Shown here in pieces: positions 7,034 through 15,242 of a DNA stretch of 64,000 nucleotides. The stretch's first letter is position 1. Each line of letters begins with the position of its first letter. The DNA comes from Chitinolyticbacter meiyuanensis. GTDB lineage: Bacteria; Pseudomonadota; Gammaproteobacteria; Burkholderiales; Chitinibacteraceae. Where the stretch lies: positions 2,175,925 through 2,239,924 of the forward strand of contig NZ_CP041335.1 in the NCBI RefSeq assembly GCF_008033135.1. Reading direction: 5' to 3'. The translations under genes and the position numbers were made by a program. A model generated the notes under the pieces. The model had not been told where the DNA came from and ran no database searches. It saw only the letters and a program-made list of their open reading frames with translations.

Positions 7034-9325
7034 TTAGAGTTGCGGGTAACGAATTTTATCCAAGGCTTTACTTCCACTAGAATTCTGGATTTCTATCGTA
7101 GGCACGTTGCCGGAGCGGTCTGAACTCCCGGGCCGGACAATAACCCGTTTACCATCTGGTAAAGTACCTACGCGAACGCCACTACCCTTGTTATCTACAT
7201 TCTCGCCATTTGGGAATTTGTTATCAAAATCCCGATTCGCTTCGCCAACAGGGTCGTCTGATGGCTTGTTCCAAATCCTTGGACCTTTACCAACTCGTTC
7301 GCCACCGGTTGCATCAGGAACAGGCGCCACAGGAGTGCTATCTTCACCTGAATTATTAAAAACTACATTTCGAAGTTTATCGACACCTTCCGAGCATAAT
7401 TTTACTGTGGTTCTTATCGTATCTTCGAGAAGCTTTTTGCAACCCGGGGTGAATAGGCATATCACAGTTGCACCCGTAGCCGCAGCAGGTCCCGCAAGCG
7501 CTGCGGCTTGTCCAGTCGGATCAACGTACCGAAGTGGCCGTCCCCCCACATACCCATAAGTATTAATCCCACCCTGGAGCCCAATCGGATCGCTCTGGAT
7601 ATACCGCCCAATGCGCGGATCATAGTCCCGGAAGTAGTTGTAGTGCCGCCCGATCTCCTTGTCGAAATACTGGCCCGGGAAGCGCAGGTTGTAGGTCACC
7701 TTGATGGTGTCGGCATCCGGGTCTTCGTTCACGTTCCAGTTGCCGAACGCTTCACCGAAGGTCCATTCCCACACCAGCTTGTTGTTGGCACTCGGGTCAG
7801 TCAGCTGGCGCGGGGTGTTCAGGTGATCCGCCCACACGTAGTACAGCTTGGGGCTGGCACCAGCGCCCTGGATAACGGCGACCGGGATGTTGTCCAGCCA
7901 CACGGTTTCAGTACGGCGTTGGCCGGTGGCGTCGTATTCACCGACGGTCTGGCCGGCTTCGTCGTAGGTGAACAGCGTGGTGTCGTTGACCCCATCGCTC
8001 TTCTTCACCCGCTGGCCGAGGGCGTTGTAGCTGTATTGCCACCAGATGGTGCCGACCTTGGTCTTGGTGAGGCGGCCGGCGTTGTTGTAGACGTTGGCGC
8101 CGCTGTTCACCATGTTGCCGGCGGCATCGTAGCTGTAGTTGGCGGTGGTGGCGCCACTCTGCGACAGCACCCGGTTGCTGTTGGGGTCGTGGTTGAGCTG
8201 GGTGACGGCGGTGCCCAGCCGGCGTTCGGTGCGATTGCCGTTCAGGTCGTACTGGTAGCCATAGCTGGTGCTGGTGCCGATGTTGTTCAGCGTCAGCCGG
8301 TCCATGCTGTCGTAGCCATACTCGCGTACGCCGGCCGGGGTCGTGCCGGGGTCTTGCTTGGTCAGATTGCCAACGGCGTCATAGCTGTAGGTGTAGGTCT
8401 GGGTGGCGGTGGTGATGCCGGCAATCTGGCCCTGGTTGTCACCAGGATGCTGGCGTTTCTTGCCATTGGCCCAGGTCCAGCCCAGCAGGCGGCCATTGGC
8501 GCCGTATTGCGCGTTGTTCAGCAGCACCTGGCCGTTGACCTTGACCTCGCTGATCCGGCCATTGCTCCAGCTGTAGTTGACGAGGGTGCCGGAAGGATAG
8601 GTGATCTGGCTCAGCTGGCCGGCACTGTTGTAGCCGAGCTGGCTGTTGAGGGCGATGCCGCCGATGCTGCGGTTGACCAGTGCCAGCCGCCCCTGGGCGT
8701 TGTAGCCATAGCTGGTAGTGCCGCTGGCATCGCTGAAGCTGGCGATCAAGCCGTTGCCATTGGCGGCGGTGTCGTAGGTGAAGCTGTGGGTTTCGTCGAC
8801 GAAGGCGATCTGCTTCACCCGCCCCAGGTCATCCCGGGTGTAGGTGGCGGTCTTGTTGCGGGCGTCGGTCTTGCTCCGCAGTGAGCCGTCTGCCTCAGGA
8901 ACATACGTAGTGGTACCGCTATCCGGGCTGACCTGGCGAATCAGGTCGTCGAAGCCGTTGTAGGTGTAGCTGGTGGTGAAGCCTTCGGCATCCTGGACCG
9001 AGACCAGGTTGTCGCGGCCGTCATAGCTGAAGGTGATCACCCCGGTATCCGGGTTGGTGATGGTCTTGAGCCGGTTGAGCGCGTCGTAGCTGTAGCTGGT
9101 GATGCGGCCCAGCGCATCCTTGCGGGTCTTGCGGTTGCCGTTGGCGTCGTAGGTGAAGGTGGTCTGGTAGCCCTTGGCGTCATACACCCGTTCCAGACGG
9201 CCGAGGGCGTCGTAGTCGTAGTAGGTGCTGACGGTGGACTGGTGGGCCGGCAGGGCGGCGTAGACCGCGCTGCTGCCCAGGGCCAGGCCGGCCAGCAACA
9301 GGCGGTGGAAGGTGGAAAGCGTCAT
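7034..9325 (-). CDS. Secreted Rhs core protein with C-terminal toxin-like tip (C-terminal half of a split Rhs)
   Basis: The 763-residue protein starts MTLSTFHRLLLAGLALGSSA. I chose this ATG because AGGA precedes it and it opens a clean signal peptide; the frame extends 70 codons upstream in low-complexity sequence. YD repeats run from about residue 30 to 520. They are followed by the Rhs core (YYVWADHLNTPRQLTD, RYIQSDPIGLQGGINTYGYV, RYVDPTGQ), whose final Asp-Pro marks the usual self-cleavage junction. Residues 607-763 form a distinct tip with a hydrophobic start and a C-terminal part containing VGTLPDGKRVIVRPGSSD. It has no DUF6531 head; that is encoded in the separate gene 67 bp upstream. 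Tip activity is unknown. Confidence 0.88.
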   Translation of the reverse strand: MTLSTFHRLLLAGLALGSSAVYAALPAHQSTVSTYYDYDALGRLERVYDAKGYQTTFTYDANGNRKTRKDALGRITSYSYDALNRLKTITNPDTGVITFSYDGRDNLVSVQDAEGFTTSYTYNGFDDLIRQVSPDSGTTTYVPEADGSLRSKTDARNKTATYTRDDLGRVKQIAFVDETHSFTYDTAANGNGLIASFSDASGTTSYGYNAQGRLALVNRSIGGIALNSQLGYNSAGQLSQITYPSGTLVNYSWSNGRISEVKVNGQVLLNNAQYGANGRLLGWTWANGKKRQHPGDNQGQIAGITTATQTYTYSYDAVGNLTKQDPGTTPAGVREYGYDSMDRLTLNNIGTSTSYGYQYDLNGNRTERRLGTAVTQLNHDPNSNRVLSQSGATTANYSYDAAGNMVNSGANVYNNAGRLTKTKVGTIWWQYSYNALGQRVKKSDGVNDTTLFTYDEAGQTVGEYDATGQRRTETVWLDNIPVAVIQGAGASPKLYYVWADHLNTPRQLTDPSANNKLVWEWTFGEAFGNWNVNEDPDADTIKVTYNLRFPGQYFDKEIGRHYNYFRDYDPRIGRYIQSDPIGLQGGINTYGYVGGRPLRYVDPTGQAAALAGPAAATGATVICLFTPGCKKLLEDTIRTTVKLCSEGVDKLRNVVFNNSGEDSTPVAPVPDATGGERVGKGPRIWNKPSDDPVGEANRDFDNKFPNGENVDNKGSGVRVGTLPDGKRVIVRPGSSDRSGNVPTIEIQNSSGSKALDKIRYPQL

Positions 9326-9392
9326 CGGGAATCCTGATGAAGAAGTAGGTGATGAAGGGGCGAATGTGGTTCGGAGTGGCATGGCGTTCCCC

Positions 9393-11588
9393 TCACTGCG
9401 CTTTCGGCGCGCTGGCAACGCTCTGCGCCTGGGTGGCCGTCTGCTGCGCCGCGGCCAACACGCCGGCCGGGTCGTAACGGTCTTCGCGCTTGGTATTGCC
9501 GGCGTTGTCCAGGGTGTAGTCGATCCGGCTGCCATTGCTGTGATCGATGCCGATCAAGCGATGGGCCGGGTCATAGCGGTACTGCAGCCAGCTCTGATCC
9601 GGGAAGGTCACCTTCTCCAAGAGGCCCGTCGGCTTGTAGGCGAACTGGGTCAGTTCACCGCCGGTGGTGCGGCTCTTGAGCCGCTGGCGCAGGTCATAGG
9701 TAAAGGTGGTGGTCACGCCATTCGGTGCGACCTGGGTCAGCACATTGCCGTGTGGGTCGTAGCTGGTGAAGCGGGTCACCAAGCCGACCGGATCAGTCAC
9801 CGTGGCCAGGTTGCCCTGGGCGTCGTAGGTATAGTGGGTCACCTTGCCGCGGGCATCGGTGGCGGTCTGCAGCAGGCCGTTGGGGAAGTAGCTCCACGAT
9901 TCGATGCGGCTGACGCCGTCGGCGGTGACCTGCTTCTGGGTGAGCAGGCCCTTGGTGTTGTCGTAGGTGAAGGTGGTGACTCGGCCCGGTTCGGTGATGG
10001 TGGCCGGCAAGCGGAAGGTGGGATGCCAGGTGGTGCTGATGGTGCGGGCCTGCGGCGTGCCGACGGCCTCGGTGCGACTGGTTTCGAGGTTGCGGCTCAG
10101 GTCGTAGACGTAGCTGGTGGTCGCGCCATTGAAGTCGGTGCGGGTCTTGATGTTGCCATTGGCGTCGTAACCCAGCGCTGAGCTGGCTGGATCGCAACCA
10201 GCGCCCCCAGGTTGGCTTTTGGACGTCAGCTGCCACCGATTGTTAACCAGCTGGAACGCGTAGTTCCTCACTGTCCCGTTTTCATCACGCTCGGTGACTT
10301 GCCGAACCAATTCAGAACCTGAAAATGTTAAAGCGACGTTCGCGTGCCCCTCCCCCACCTGCGAGGAAATCGCTCTGCCTGATTCATCGTACTTCCATTG
10401 TCGAATAAACCCCTCGTAATCTGCCGACAATAGCAATGCTTTTTTGCTATCGGAAGGGTATTCGTATCGTTCGGAACTTTGATCAGGGTAGGTTACATGA
10501 ATCAGCCGCCCAAGCGAGTCATACGCATACTTAATCCGCACATTTCCGTACTTGATCTCATCAACGTGATAGCCATCCTGAGAGACCAAGTCGACGCCTC
10601 GGCCAAAACGGTCAGTAATTTTCGTAGGAAGCAGTGTAGGCTGCTGATTGTACGTAAACGTCAATATCGTTCCACTCGGGCTTGAAATAGAAAGCACTCT
10701 GCCTCTGCCATCGAACGCATACCTTCTATTGCCATTTGAGGCATCAAATCGTGCCACAGCTGCCCCGGATTTAGTAATCCGCATGGAAAAAACTGGGCTA
10801 GTTAAGGGATTTCCAGCAAGGTCAAATTCGAAACGCCCTTCCCCAGGGAGTTCCAATACATACCGGTCCGCCTCGCGGACATCGAAAACATCGTCGACGC
10901 TTGCATCCGTGGGCACCCCATATCTCCCCACTGACACGGGGCGGATTAATGGCATGAAATTAAGTTGCCATCCAGCCCCAAACCCAGGGGTGCTGATATT
11001 GCGAGAAGCGTAAAACCTGCCAAACACAATTTCCTTGGAAAGGACCAAGTCTTCTCGGAAGTCGATTTTATTGCCATTGGAAGTGGTGATTGGATTGCCA
11101 GACGTCGATTCGCAACGACCAGCAACGTCGCTCTCTGCTGTTTGCCCCTCGGGTACGACACAAAGCCCACCCTGACATTGCGGGCGTGGTGCGCAACGCT
11201 GTTCCTCATTAAGATAAAAACCAGCGGCACAGGATGAAACACAGGTTCTGGTTTCTCGGCCTATCGACATGCCTGCTGCACAGCCGTCGACTGCATAACT
11301 ACAAGGTATATATTCCGAACGAGTGGAATATATGCAGTATGAACGATAGTGAGGTGTGCTTTGAATACAAGACGGCCGTTCATCGTTATTCATTGCTGCC
11401 CAAAGCTCTGCAACAGGTGCGCACTCTGCCGCCTCCGCGTAGAACTGTCTGGAAGGGCTCCAAAGCCAATATTTATTTGCGGCAGCAGGGAGCGAAAAAA
11501 TTGACAGCAGTACAAGTACTACTATCTTCTTGATATAAGAAACCTTCTTAAATTCGATCACGTTTTTCTCATCGTAAGCAAAGTACAT
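9393..11588 (-). CDS. Secreted Rhs/YD-repeat protein, N-terminal half, paired with the core gene
   Basis: This 731-residue protein has an export signal (KKIVVLVLLSIFSLPAAANK) after a 20-residue lead. The start may lie further in, for example at the GTG ten codons downstream. A cysteine-rich head (about residues 55-160, with CAAGMSIGRETRTC and CAAGFYLNEEQRC) precedes the entry motif SGNPITTSNGNKIDF and YD repeats. It ends ATQAQSVASAPKAQ, with no core. It starts 5 bp after the stop of the 11594 gene, and the core-toxin gene follows 67 bp downstream. This suggests that the two proteins form one cocoon after export. The tail is nearly identical to its neighbours, but the head is not. Confidence 0.85.
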   Translation of the reverse strand: MYFAYDEKNVIEFKKVSYIKKIVVLVLLSIFSLPAAANKYWLWSPSRQFYAEAAECAPVAELWAAMNNDERPSCIQSTPHYRSYCIYSTRSEYIPCSYAVDGCAAGMSIGRETRTCVSSCAAGFYLNEEQRCAPRPQCQGGLCVVPEGQTAESDVAGRCESTSGNPITTSNGNKIDFREDLVLSKEIVFGRFYASRNISTPGFGAGWQLNFMPLIRPVSVGRYGVPTDASVDDVFDVREADRYVLELPGEGRFEFDLAGNPLTSPVFSMRITKSGAAVARFDASNGNRRYAFDGRGRVLSISSPSGTILTFTYNQQPTLLPTKITDRFGRGVDLVSQDGYHVDEIKYGNVRIKYAYDSLGRLIHVTYPDQSSERYEYPSDSKKALLLSADYEGFIRQWKYDESGRAISSQVGEGHANVALTFSGSELVRQVTERDENGTVRNYAFQLVNNRWQLTSKSQPGGAGCDPASSALGYDANGNIKTRTDFNGATTSYVYDLSRNLETSRTEAVGTPQARTISTTWHPTFRLPATITEPGRVTTFTYDNTKGLLTQKQVTADGVSRIESWSYFPNGLLQTATDARGKVTHYTYDAQGNLATVTDPVGLVTRFTSYDPHGNVLTQVAPNGVTTTFTYDLRQRLKSRTTGGELTQFAYKPTGLLEKVTFPDQSWLQYRYDPAHRLIGIDHSNGSRIDYTLDNAGNTKREDRYDPAGVLAAAQQTATQAQSVASAPKAQ
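9421..10215 (-). repeat. Shared rhs 3'-end repeat, copy 2
   Basis: This 795-bp stretch encodes the conserved YD tail of the 9393 gene. It is nearly identical to 1301-2098 across its whole length and to 11622-12263 over the first ~640 bp. The upstream limit of identity, near the codons for QPGGAGCDPASSALGYD, is the same in copies 1 and 2. Confidence 0.9.
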
Positions 11589-11593
11589 AGCAC

Positions 11594-13783
11594 TTACTGC
11601 GCTTTCGGCGCGGTGGTGACGCTCTGCGCCTGGGTGGCCGCCTGCTGCGCCGCGGCCAACACGCCGGCCGGGTCGTAACGGTCTTCGCGCTTGGTATTGC
11701 CGGCGTTATCCAGCGTGTAATCGACGCGGCTGCCATTGCTGTGATCGATGCCGATCAGGCGATGGGCCGGGTCGTAGCGGTACTGCAGCCAGCTCTGATC
11801 CGGGAAGGCCACCTTCTCCAGCAAGCCCGTCGGCTTGTAGGCGAACTGGGTCAGTTCACCGCCGGTGGTACGGGTCTTGAGCCGTTGCCGCAGGTCGTAG
11901 GTAAAGGTGGTGGTCACGCCATTGGGGGCGATCTGGGTGAGCACATTGCCGTGCGGGTCGTAGCTGGTGAACTGGGTGACCAGACCGACGGGATCGGTCA
12001 CCGTGGCCAGGTTGCCCTGGGCGTCGTAGGTATAATTGGTCACCTTGCCGCGGGCATCGGTGGCGGTCTGCAGCAGGCCGTTGGGGAAGTAGCTCCACGA
12101 TTCGCTGCGGCTGACGCCGTCGGCGGTAACCTGCTTCTGGGTGAGCAGACCCTTGGTGTTGTCGTAGGTGAAGGTGGTGACCCGGCCCGGTTCGGTGATG
12201 GTGACGGGCAGGCGGAAGGTGGGGTGCCAAGTGGTGGTGACGGTGCGGACTTGCGGCGTGCCCAATGCGACTGTGACGCCAGTTGGCAGATTACGGGTCA
12301 GGTCGTAGCTGTACTGCGAGGCAATACCGTCCCAATCCTTGACGTCGACCAGATTGCCGTTGGCATCGAAGGTCTGGCTGCGGCTCTTGCTGTCGAACTG
12401 CCGGTTCACCACTGTGGGGCGATTGACGCCGAGCACACTACTCAGCGTATAGCTCGATACGGCGCCCAAGGGGTTGGTCACCACGGCAGTAGTCAGTCGC
12501 TGTGTGGCCGCATCGCGGGTATAGGCCACGGTATAGCGATCTAGCCCGCCAGCATGCTCGCTCGAAGACGCAAGGCCATCCGTGGTGTACTCCCACTTGG
12601 CGAACGTGGTATTCACTTCGTCGACCAGCTCGGACAGCAACGTAGTCAGGGTGGTGCCGCCGACCGTGCGCGACACATAGCGATACTGCCGTTTGCTGGC
12701 ATCCGGATAGGTCACGGCACTCAGTGCGCCGGCGTTGTATTCGTAGCCGATGGTGCCGCCACCCGGCAGCGACAGCGTCGCTAACTGGCCAGACGGATTG
12801 TAAGCAAAGGTCAGGGTGCGATTGGTGTCATCCGCGACGGTCTGCAACCGACCATTGCCGTCGTAGGTATAGGTCAGTGCCCGCCCGCCGAGGAAGGTCC
12901 GCTTAATGAGGCGGCCGTTATTGTCATAGGTCTCGACCACATCATTCGCAGTGGTGTATTGCCAGCCATTGGCCAGTTTTTCCAGTTTGTCCTGGATATC
13001 GGCATCGGCGCTCCATTCGGTACTGCTGCCCGCTTTGGGTGCAAAGTGGATCAGCACCCCGCCAGGGCGGCGCACATAGAGTTTCTGCGCAGAGACGGAA
13101 ACCAGACGGAAGTCATGATTGTGCTGCCAGCGCTCGCCCAGCGCGCCGGCATTGGCGCCGACCAACGACGACTGGCTGTCGTAGCTACGGCTGAAATCGA
13201 GCAGGCTGTTGCCCGCTGCGCTGTAATCCGATTCGCGCTGCACCTTGCGGCCGGCATTGAAGAAGATGGGGTTGCCGCATTGCGCGCTGATTTCGAGCGC
13301 GGCACCTGCGGAAGTAAAGAGGCTTGGTCCACTGCCACCAGAACTTGCGTCACACGACTTGGTTTGATCCGGGAGGGGGGCTACACACTCTGCCGTTGTG
13401 TTGTCAAGTACAGTCCCATCTGGGCAGAAACCGCATCGAGCCTTTCTAATATCATATAAATTTGAAACGTTATTCCACGATATCTCGTAGAACCCGTCAC
13501 ATGTATTTTGCTCGTACGAAAAAGAATTAAAATAAAACCCCTCACTTGAAGTAAGACCTTTATTGCAGGTTCCATAACGCACGTAGCCGCCGAATTTGTC
13601 ACAGAGCTTCTCGACAGTTGCTCCAAAGTATGGGCCTTTTTGATACGTAAGATGGACATAGCGGCCTGGTATTCTTATTGGCAGATCCCAAGTCCCCTCT
13701 GTCGCTTTGGCTGGTAATGCGGCAAGAAATCCAGCAGAGATTAAGCACCAAACAAAAGAAAAAACTAAGAAATTAGAACGCAT
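11594..13783 (-). CDS. Secreted Rhs/YD-repeat protein, N-terminal half, first gene of the array
   Basis: The 729-residue protein starts MRSNFLVFSFVWCLISAGFL with a signal peptide ending near PAKATEG. The cysteine-rich head (about residues 60-165) contains CGFCPDGTVLDNTTAEC. The Rhs entry region QCGNPIFFNAGRKVQRESDY follows, then YD repeats to the end at ATQAQSVTTAPKAQ. No core or toxin is present. Its middle region differs from the other paralogues (for example VGGTTLTTLLSELVDEVNTT), and near identity starts only at about residue 500. It is the promoter-proximal member of the array, and its stop is 5 bp from the next start. Role inferred as for the other N-halves. Confidence 0.85.
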   Translation of the reverse strand: MRSNFLVFSFVWCLISAGFLAALPAKATEGTWDLPIRIPGRYVHLTYQKGPYFGATVEKLCDKFGGYVRYGTCNKGLTSSEGFYFNSFSYEQNTCDGFYEISWNNVSNLYDIRKARCGFCPDGTVLDNTTAECVAPLPDQTKSCDASSGGSGPSLFTSAGAALEISAQCGNPIFFNAGRKVQRESDYSAAGNSLLDFSRSYDSQSSLVGANAGALGERWQHNHDFRLVSVSAQKLYVRRPGGVLIHFAPKAGSSTEWSADADIQDKLEKLANGWQYTTANDVVETYDNNGRLIKRTFLGGRALTYTYDGNGRLQTVADDTNRTLTFAYNPSGQLATLSLPGGGTIGYEYNAGALSAVTYPDASKRQYRYVSRTVGGTTLTTLLSELVDEVNTTFAKWEYTTDGLASSSEHAGGLDRYTVAYTRDAATQRLTTAVVTNPLGAVSSYTLSSVLGVNRPTVVNRQFDSKSRSQTFDANGNLVDVKDWDGIASQYSYDLTRNLPTGVTVALGTPQVRTVTTTWHPTFRLPVTITEPGRVTTFTYDNTKGLLTQKQVTADGVSRSESWSYFPNGLLQTATDARGKVTNYTYDAQGNLATVTDPVGLVTQFTSYDPHGNVLTQIAPNGVTTTFTYDLRQRLKTRTTGGELTQFAYKPTGLLEKVAFPDQSWLQYRYDPAHRLIGIDHSNGSRVDYTLDNAGNTKREDRYDPAGVLAAAQQAATQAQSVTTAPKAQ
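11622..12263 (-). repeat. Shared rhs 3'-end repeat, copy 3 (shorter)
   Basis: About 640 bp encode the last ~215 residues of the 11594 gene with near identity to copies 1 and 2. Identity ends earlier than between copies 1 and 2, near the codons for GTPQVRTVTTTWHPTF. This marks a second recombination boundary. Confidence 0.88.
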
Positions 13784-14348
13784 AAATATTTTGGATTTAA
13801 ATTATGGAGAAATGCAATTGGAGTGTGATGGTGGCTTTTGACTTGGCAAATTGCTTATTTACGTCTAACTTCGAAATGCATGTTTCGTGAAGGTCATTGA
13901 GGTGTAACCGCCAACCATGAAGAAACTCCACCACACGCACATACTAAATCAGCATCCTTGATTAAGGAGGCTGGTTAAAAATTTGCGTGACATGCTACTT
14001 AGGATTTCTCTAGGTAGGCATGAACCAATACACCAATACGAACACGTCTTTGATGGCGCGGGCGAGATTTTGCCTCATCGACGGTTCAGCAATATGTAAG
14101 CATGATGGTCGGTATAAATTTAGGGATGATCGGCGGATTCCAGCAAGGCCACGCCTTCTCAAGTGCGCTGTGGCAATCGACTTCAACCCTGTACAACCCG
14201 CATAAAACCTTAGGTTTGCGCCTCTTAAAGGCGAAAAGGCCAGTCTGGCCTGCCATCGGTTTGATAGCTGAGTGGGCAATCTCGACCCCATGGCTGCCAC
14301 TGCCAACGATGGCGAACAATCAGACTCCGACCAACACCCAAGGGGTCA
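13784..14348. other. Upstream region of the rhs array, no gene
   Basis: No coding sequence is supported in these 565 bp. The AT-rich part directly upstream of 13783 should hold the promoter of the minus-strand rhs array. The right copy of the 29-bp direct repeat is at 14085-14113. The rest is the leader of the recombinase gene. Confidence 0.5.
14085..14113 (+). repeat. 29-bp direct repeat, right copy
   Basis: The segment ttcag-N3-tatgtaagcatgatggtcggt matches 3643-3671 at 25 of 29 positions and lies 238 bp before the start of the tyrosine recombinase gene. With the left copy it encloses the rhs genes from 3672 to 14084. Confidence 0.55.
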
Positions 14349-14351
14349 GTG

Positions 14352-14966
14352 ATGGAAGCGACGATCAAAGGCGAAGCATGGAATAAGGGAAAGCTTGTGG
14401 GCCAGAAGCCTCCCCTCAAGCCAAAGGATATCTGGGCCATCCGCATTCACCTGCAAAACCGGCACGCGATTCGCGAGCTCGCGATGTTCAATCTCGCGAT
14501 CGATAGCAAGTTGCGCGGTTGCGATCTCGTCAGCCTGCGCGTGCGAGACGTCACCCATGGGAATCAGGTGCTTGCTCGTGCCTTGGTGGTGCAGAGCAAG
14601 ACTCAGCGGCCGGTGCAGTTTGAATTGACAGAGCCAACGCGAGCCGCGGTGTTAGCTTGGCTGGAGAAATCCCAGCTTTGGGGGGCAGCGTATCTATTCC
14701 CGAGCAGGGCTTGCCAGTCATCCCACATCTCAACCCGGCAGTACGCAAGGATTGTGCATCAGTGGGTCGACGCCGCAGGACTGGATTCGTCAGCCTACGG
14801 GACGCATTCCCTACGGAGAACCAAAGTGACCTTGATCTACAAGCGCACGAAGAACCTGCGCGCCATTCAACTTCTACTGGGCCACACGAAGTTGGAAAGC
14901 ACGGTTCGCTATCTCGGTATTGAGGTAGATGATGCCTTGGAAATTTCGGAGCAGACTGAAATCTAG
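14352..14966 (+). CDS. Tyrosine-type site-specific recombinase, catalytic domain only
   Basis: The 204-residue protein starts at the ATG at 14352, with AGGGGT upstream. It has the phage-integrase catalytic fold: the first arginine in SKLRGCDLVSLRV, the HxLRRT box (GTHSLRRTKVTLIYKR), the LLGHTKLESTVRYLG box and the nucleophilic Tyr within it. It lacks the usual N-terminal core-binding domain, so it belongs to a short-integrase family of about 200 residues found as single genes in proteobacteria. It lies next to a direct repeat and upstream of the array. Its natural target is unknown, and a role in rearranging the rhs region is only a hypothesis. Confidence 0.9.
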   Translation: MEATIKGEAWNKGKLVGQKPPLKPKDIWAIRIHLQNRHAIRELAMFNLAIDSKLRGCDLVSLRVRDVTHGNQVLARALVVQSKTQRPVQFELTEPTRAAVLAWLEKSQLWGAAYLFPSRACQSSHISTRQYARIVHQWVDAAGLDSSAYGTHSLRRTKVTLIYKRTKNLRAIQLLLGHTKLESTVRYLGIEVDDALEISEQTEI

Positions 14967-15242
14967 AAGGCGCCTAGCGGCAGCACGGCGAGTCGGGCGG
15001 CCGCTTTCTGCGTCCTGCGACGTCGTCGTGAATCTAGCAGCTGATCCACTTTGGTCAGATAGCAGACATCGTGGCTCTACCTGCCAGAGTCCGCTTTGGC
15101 CGAGAAGCTGACAAATGCGTTGCTGTCCGAACAACCTAACGCATTGCGCATGGGTAGTCTGCGAAGCGATCGCGAGCTGTTAGACAGGGTGGTATTTTAG
15201 GCAGAGCCACCACGTAGCTGTTCGTAAGCAACGGGCCATCAG

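Noticed and set aside
7508..8884. A 458-codon open frame on the plus strand antisense to the Rhs core gene
   Set aside because: It is a GC-driven shadow of the YD repeats: its composition is Val/Gly/Ala-rich, it has no motif, and the minus-strand frame explains the region fully. The similar frames at 1633-2694, 9312-10181 and 11741-12544 are rejected for the same reason.
9326..9535. N-terminal extension of the Rhs core protein by 70 residues
   Set aside because: The extension is Arg/Pro/Ser-rich and overlaps the end of the 9393 gene. The internal ATG at 9325 has a Shine-Dalgarno and opens a signal peptide.
1301..12263. CRISPR or other short-spaced repeat array in the rhs region
   Set aside because: The repetition consists of long coding repeats and YD motifs; there are no equal-length direct repeats with unique spacers.
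1..13783. T6SS-delivered Rhs effector locus
   Set aside because: The complete proteins begin with Sec signal peptides and no PAAR, VgrG or adaptor gene is present, so the usual T6SS reading does not fit.
14967..15242. Possible tRNA or attachment site after the tyrosine recombinase
   Set aside because: I could not fold any cloverleaf or find a repeat of tRNA 3'-end sequence here.
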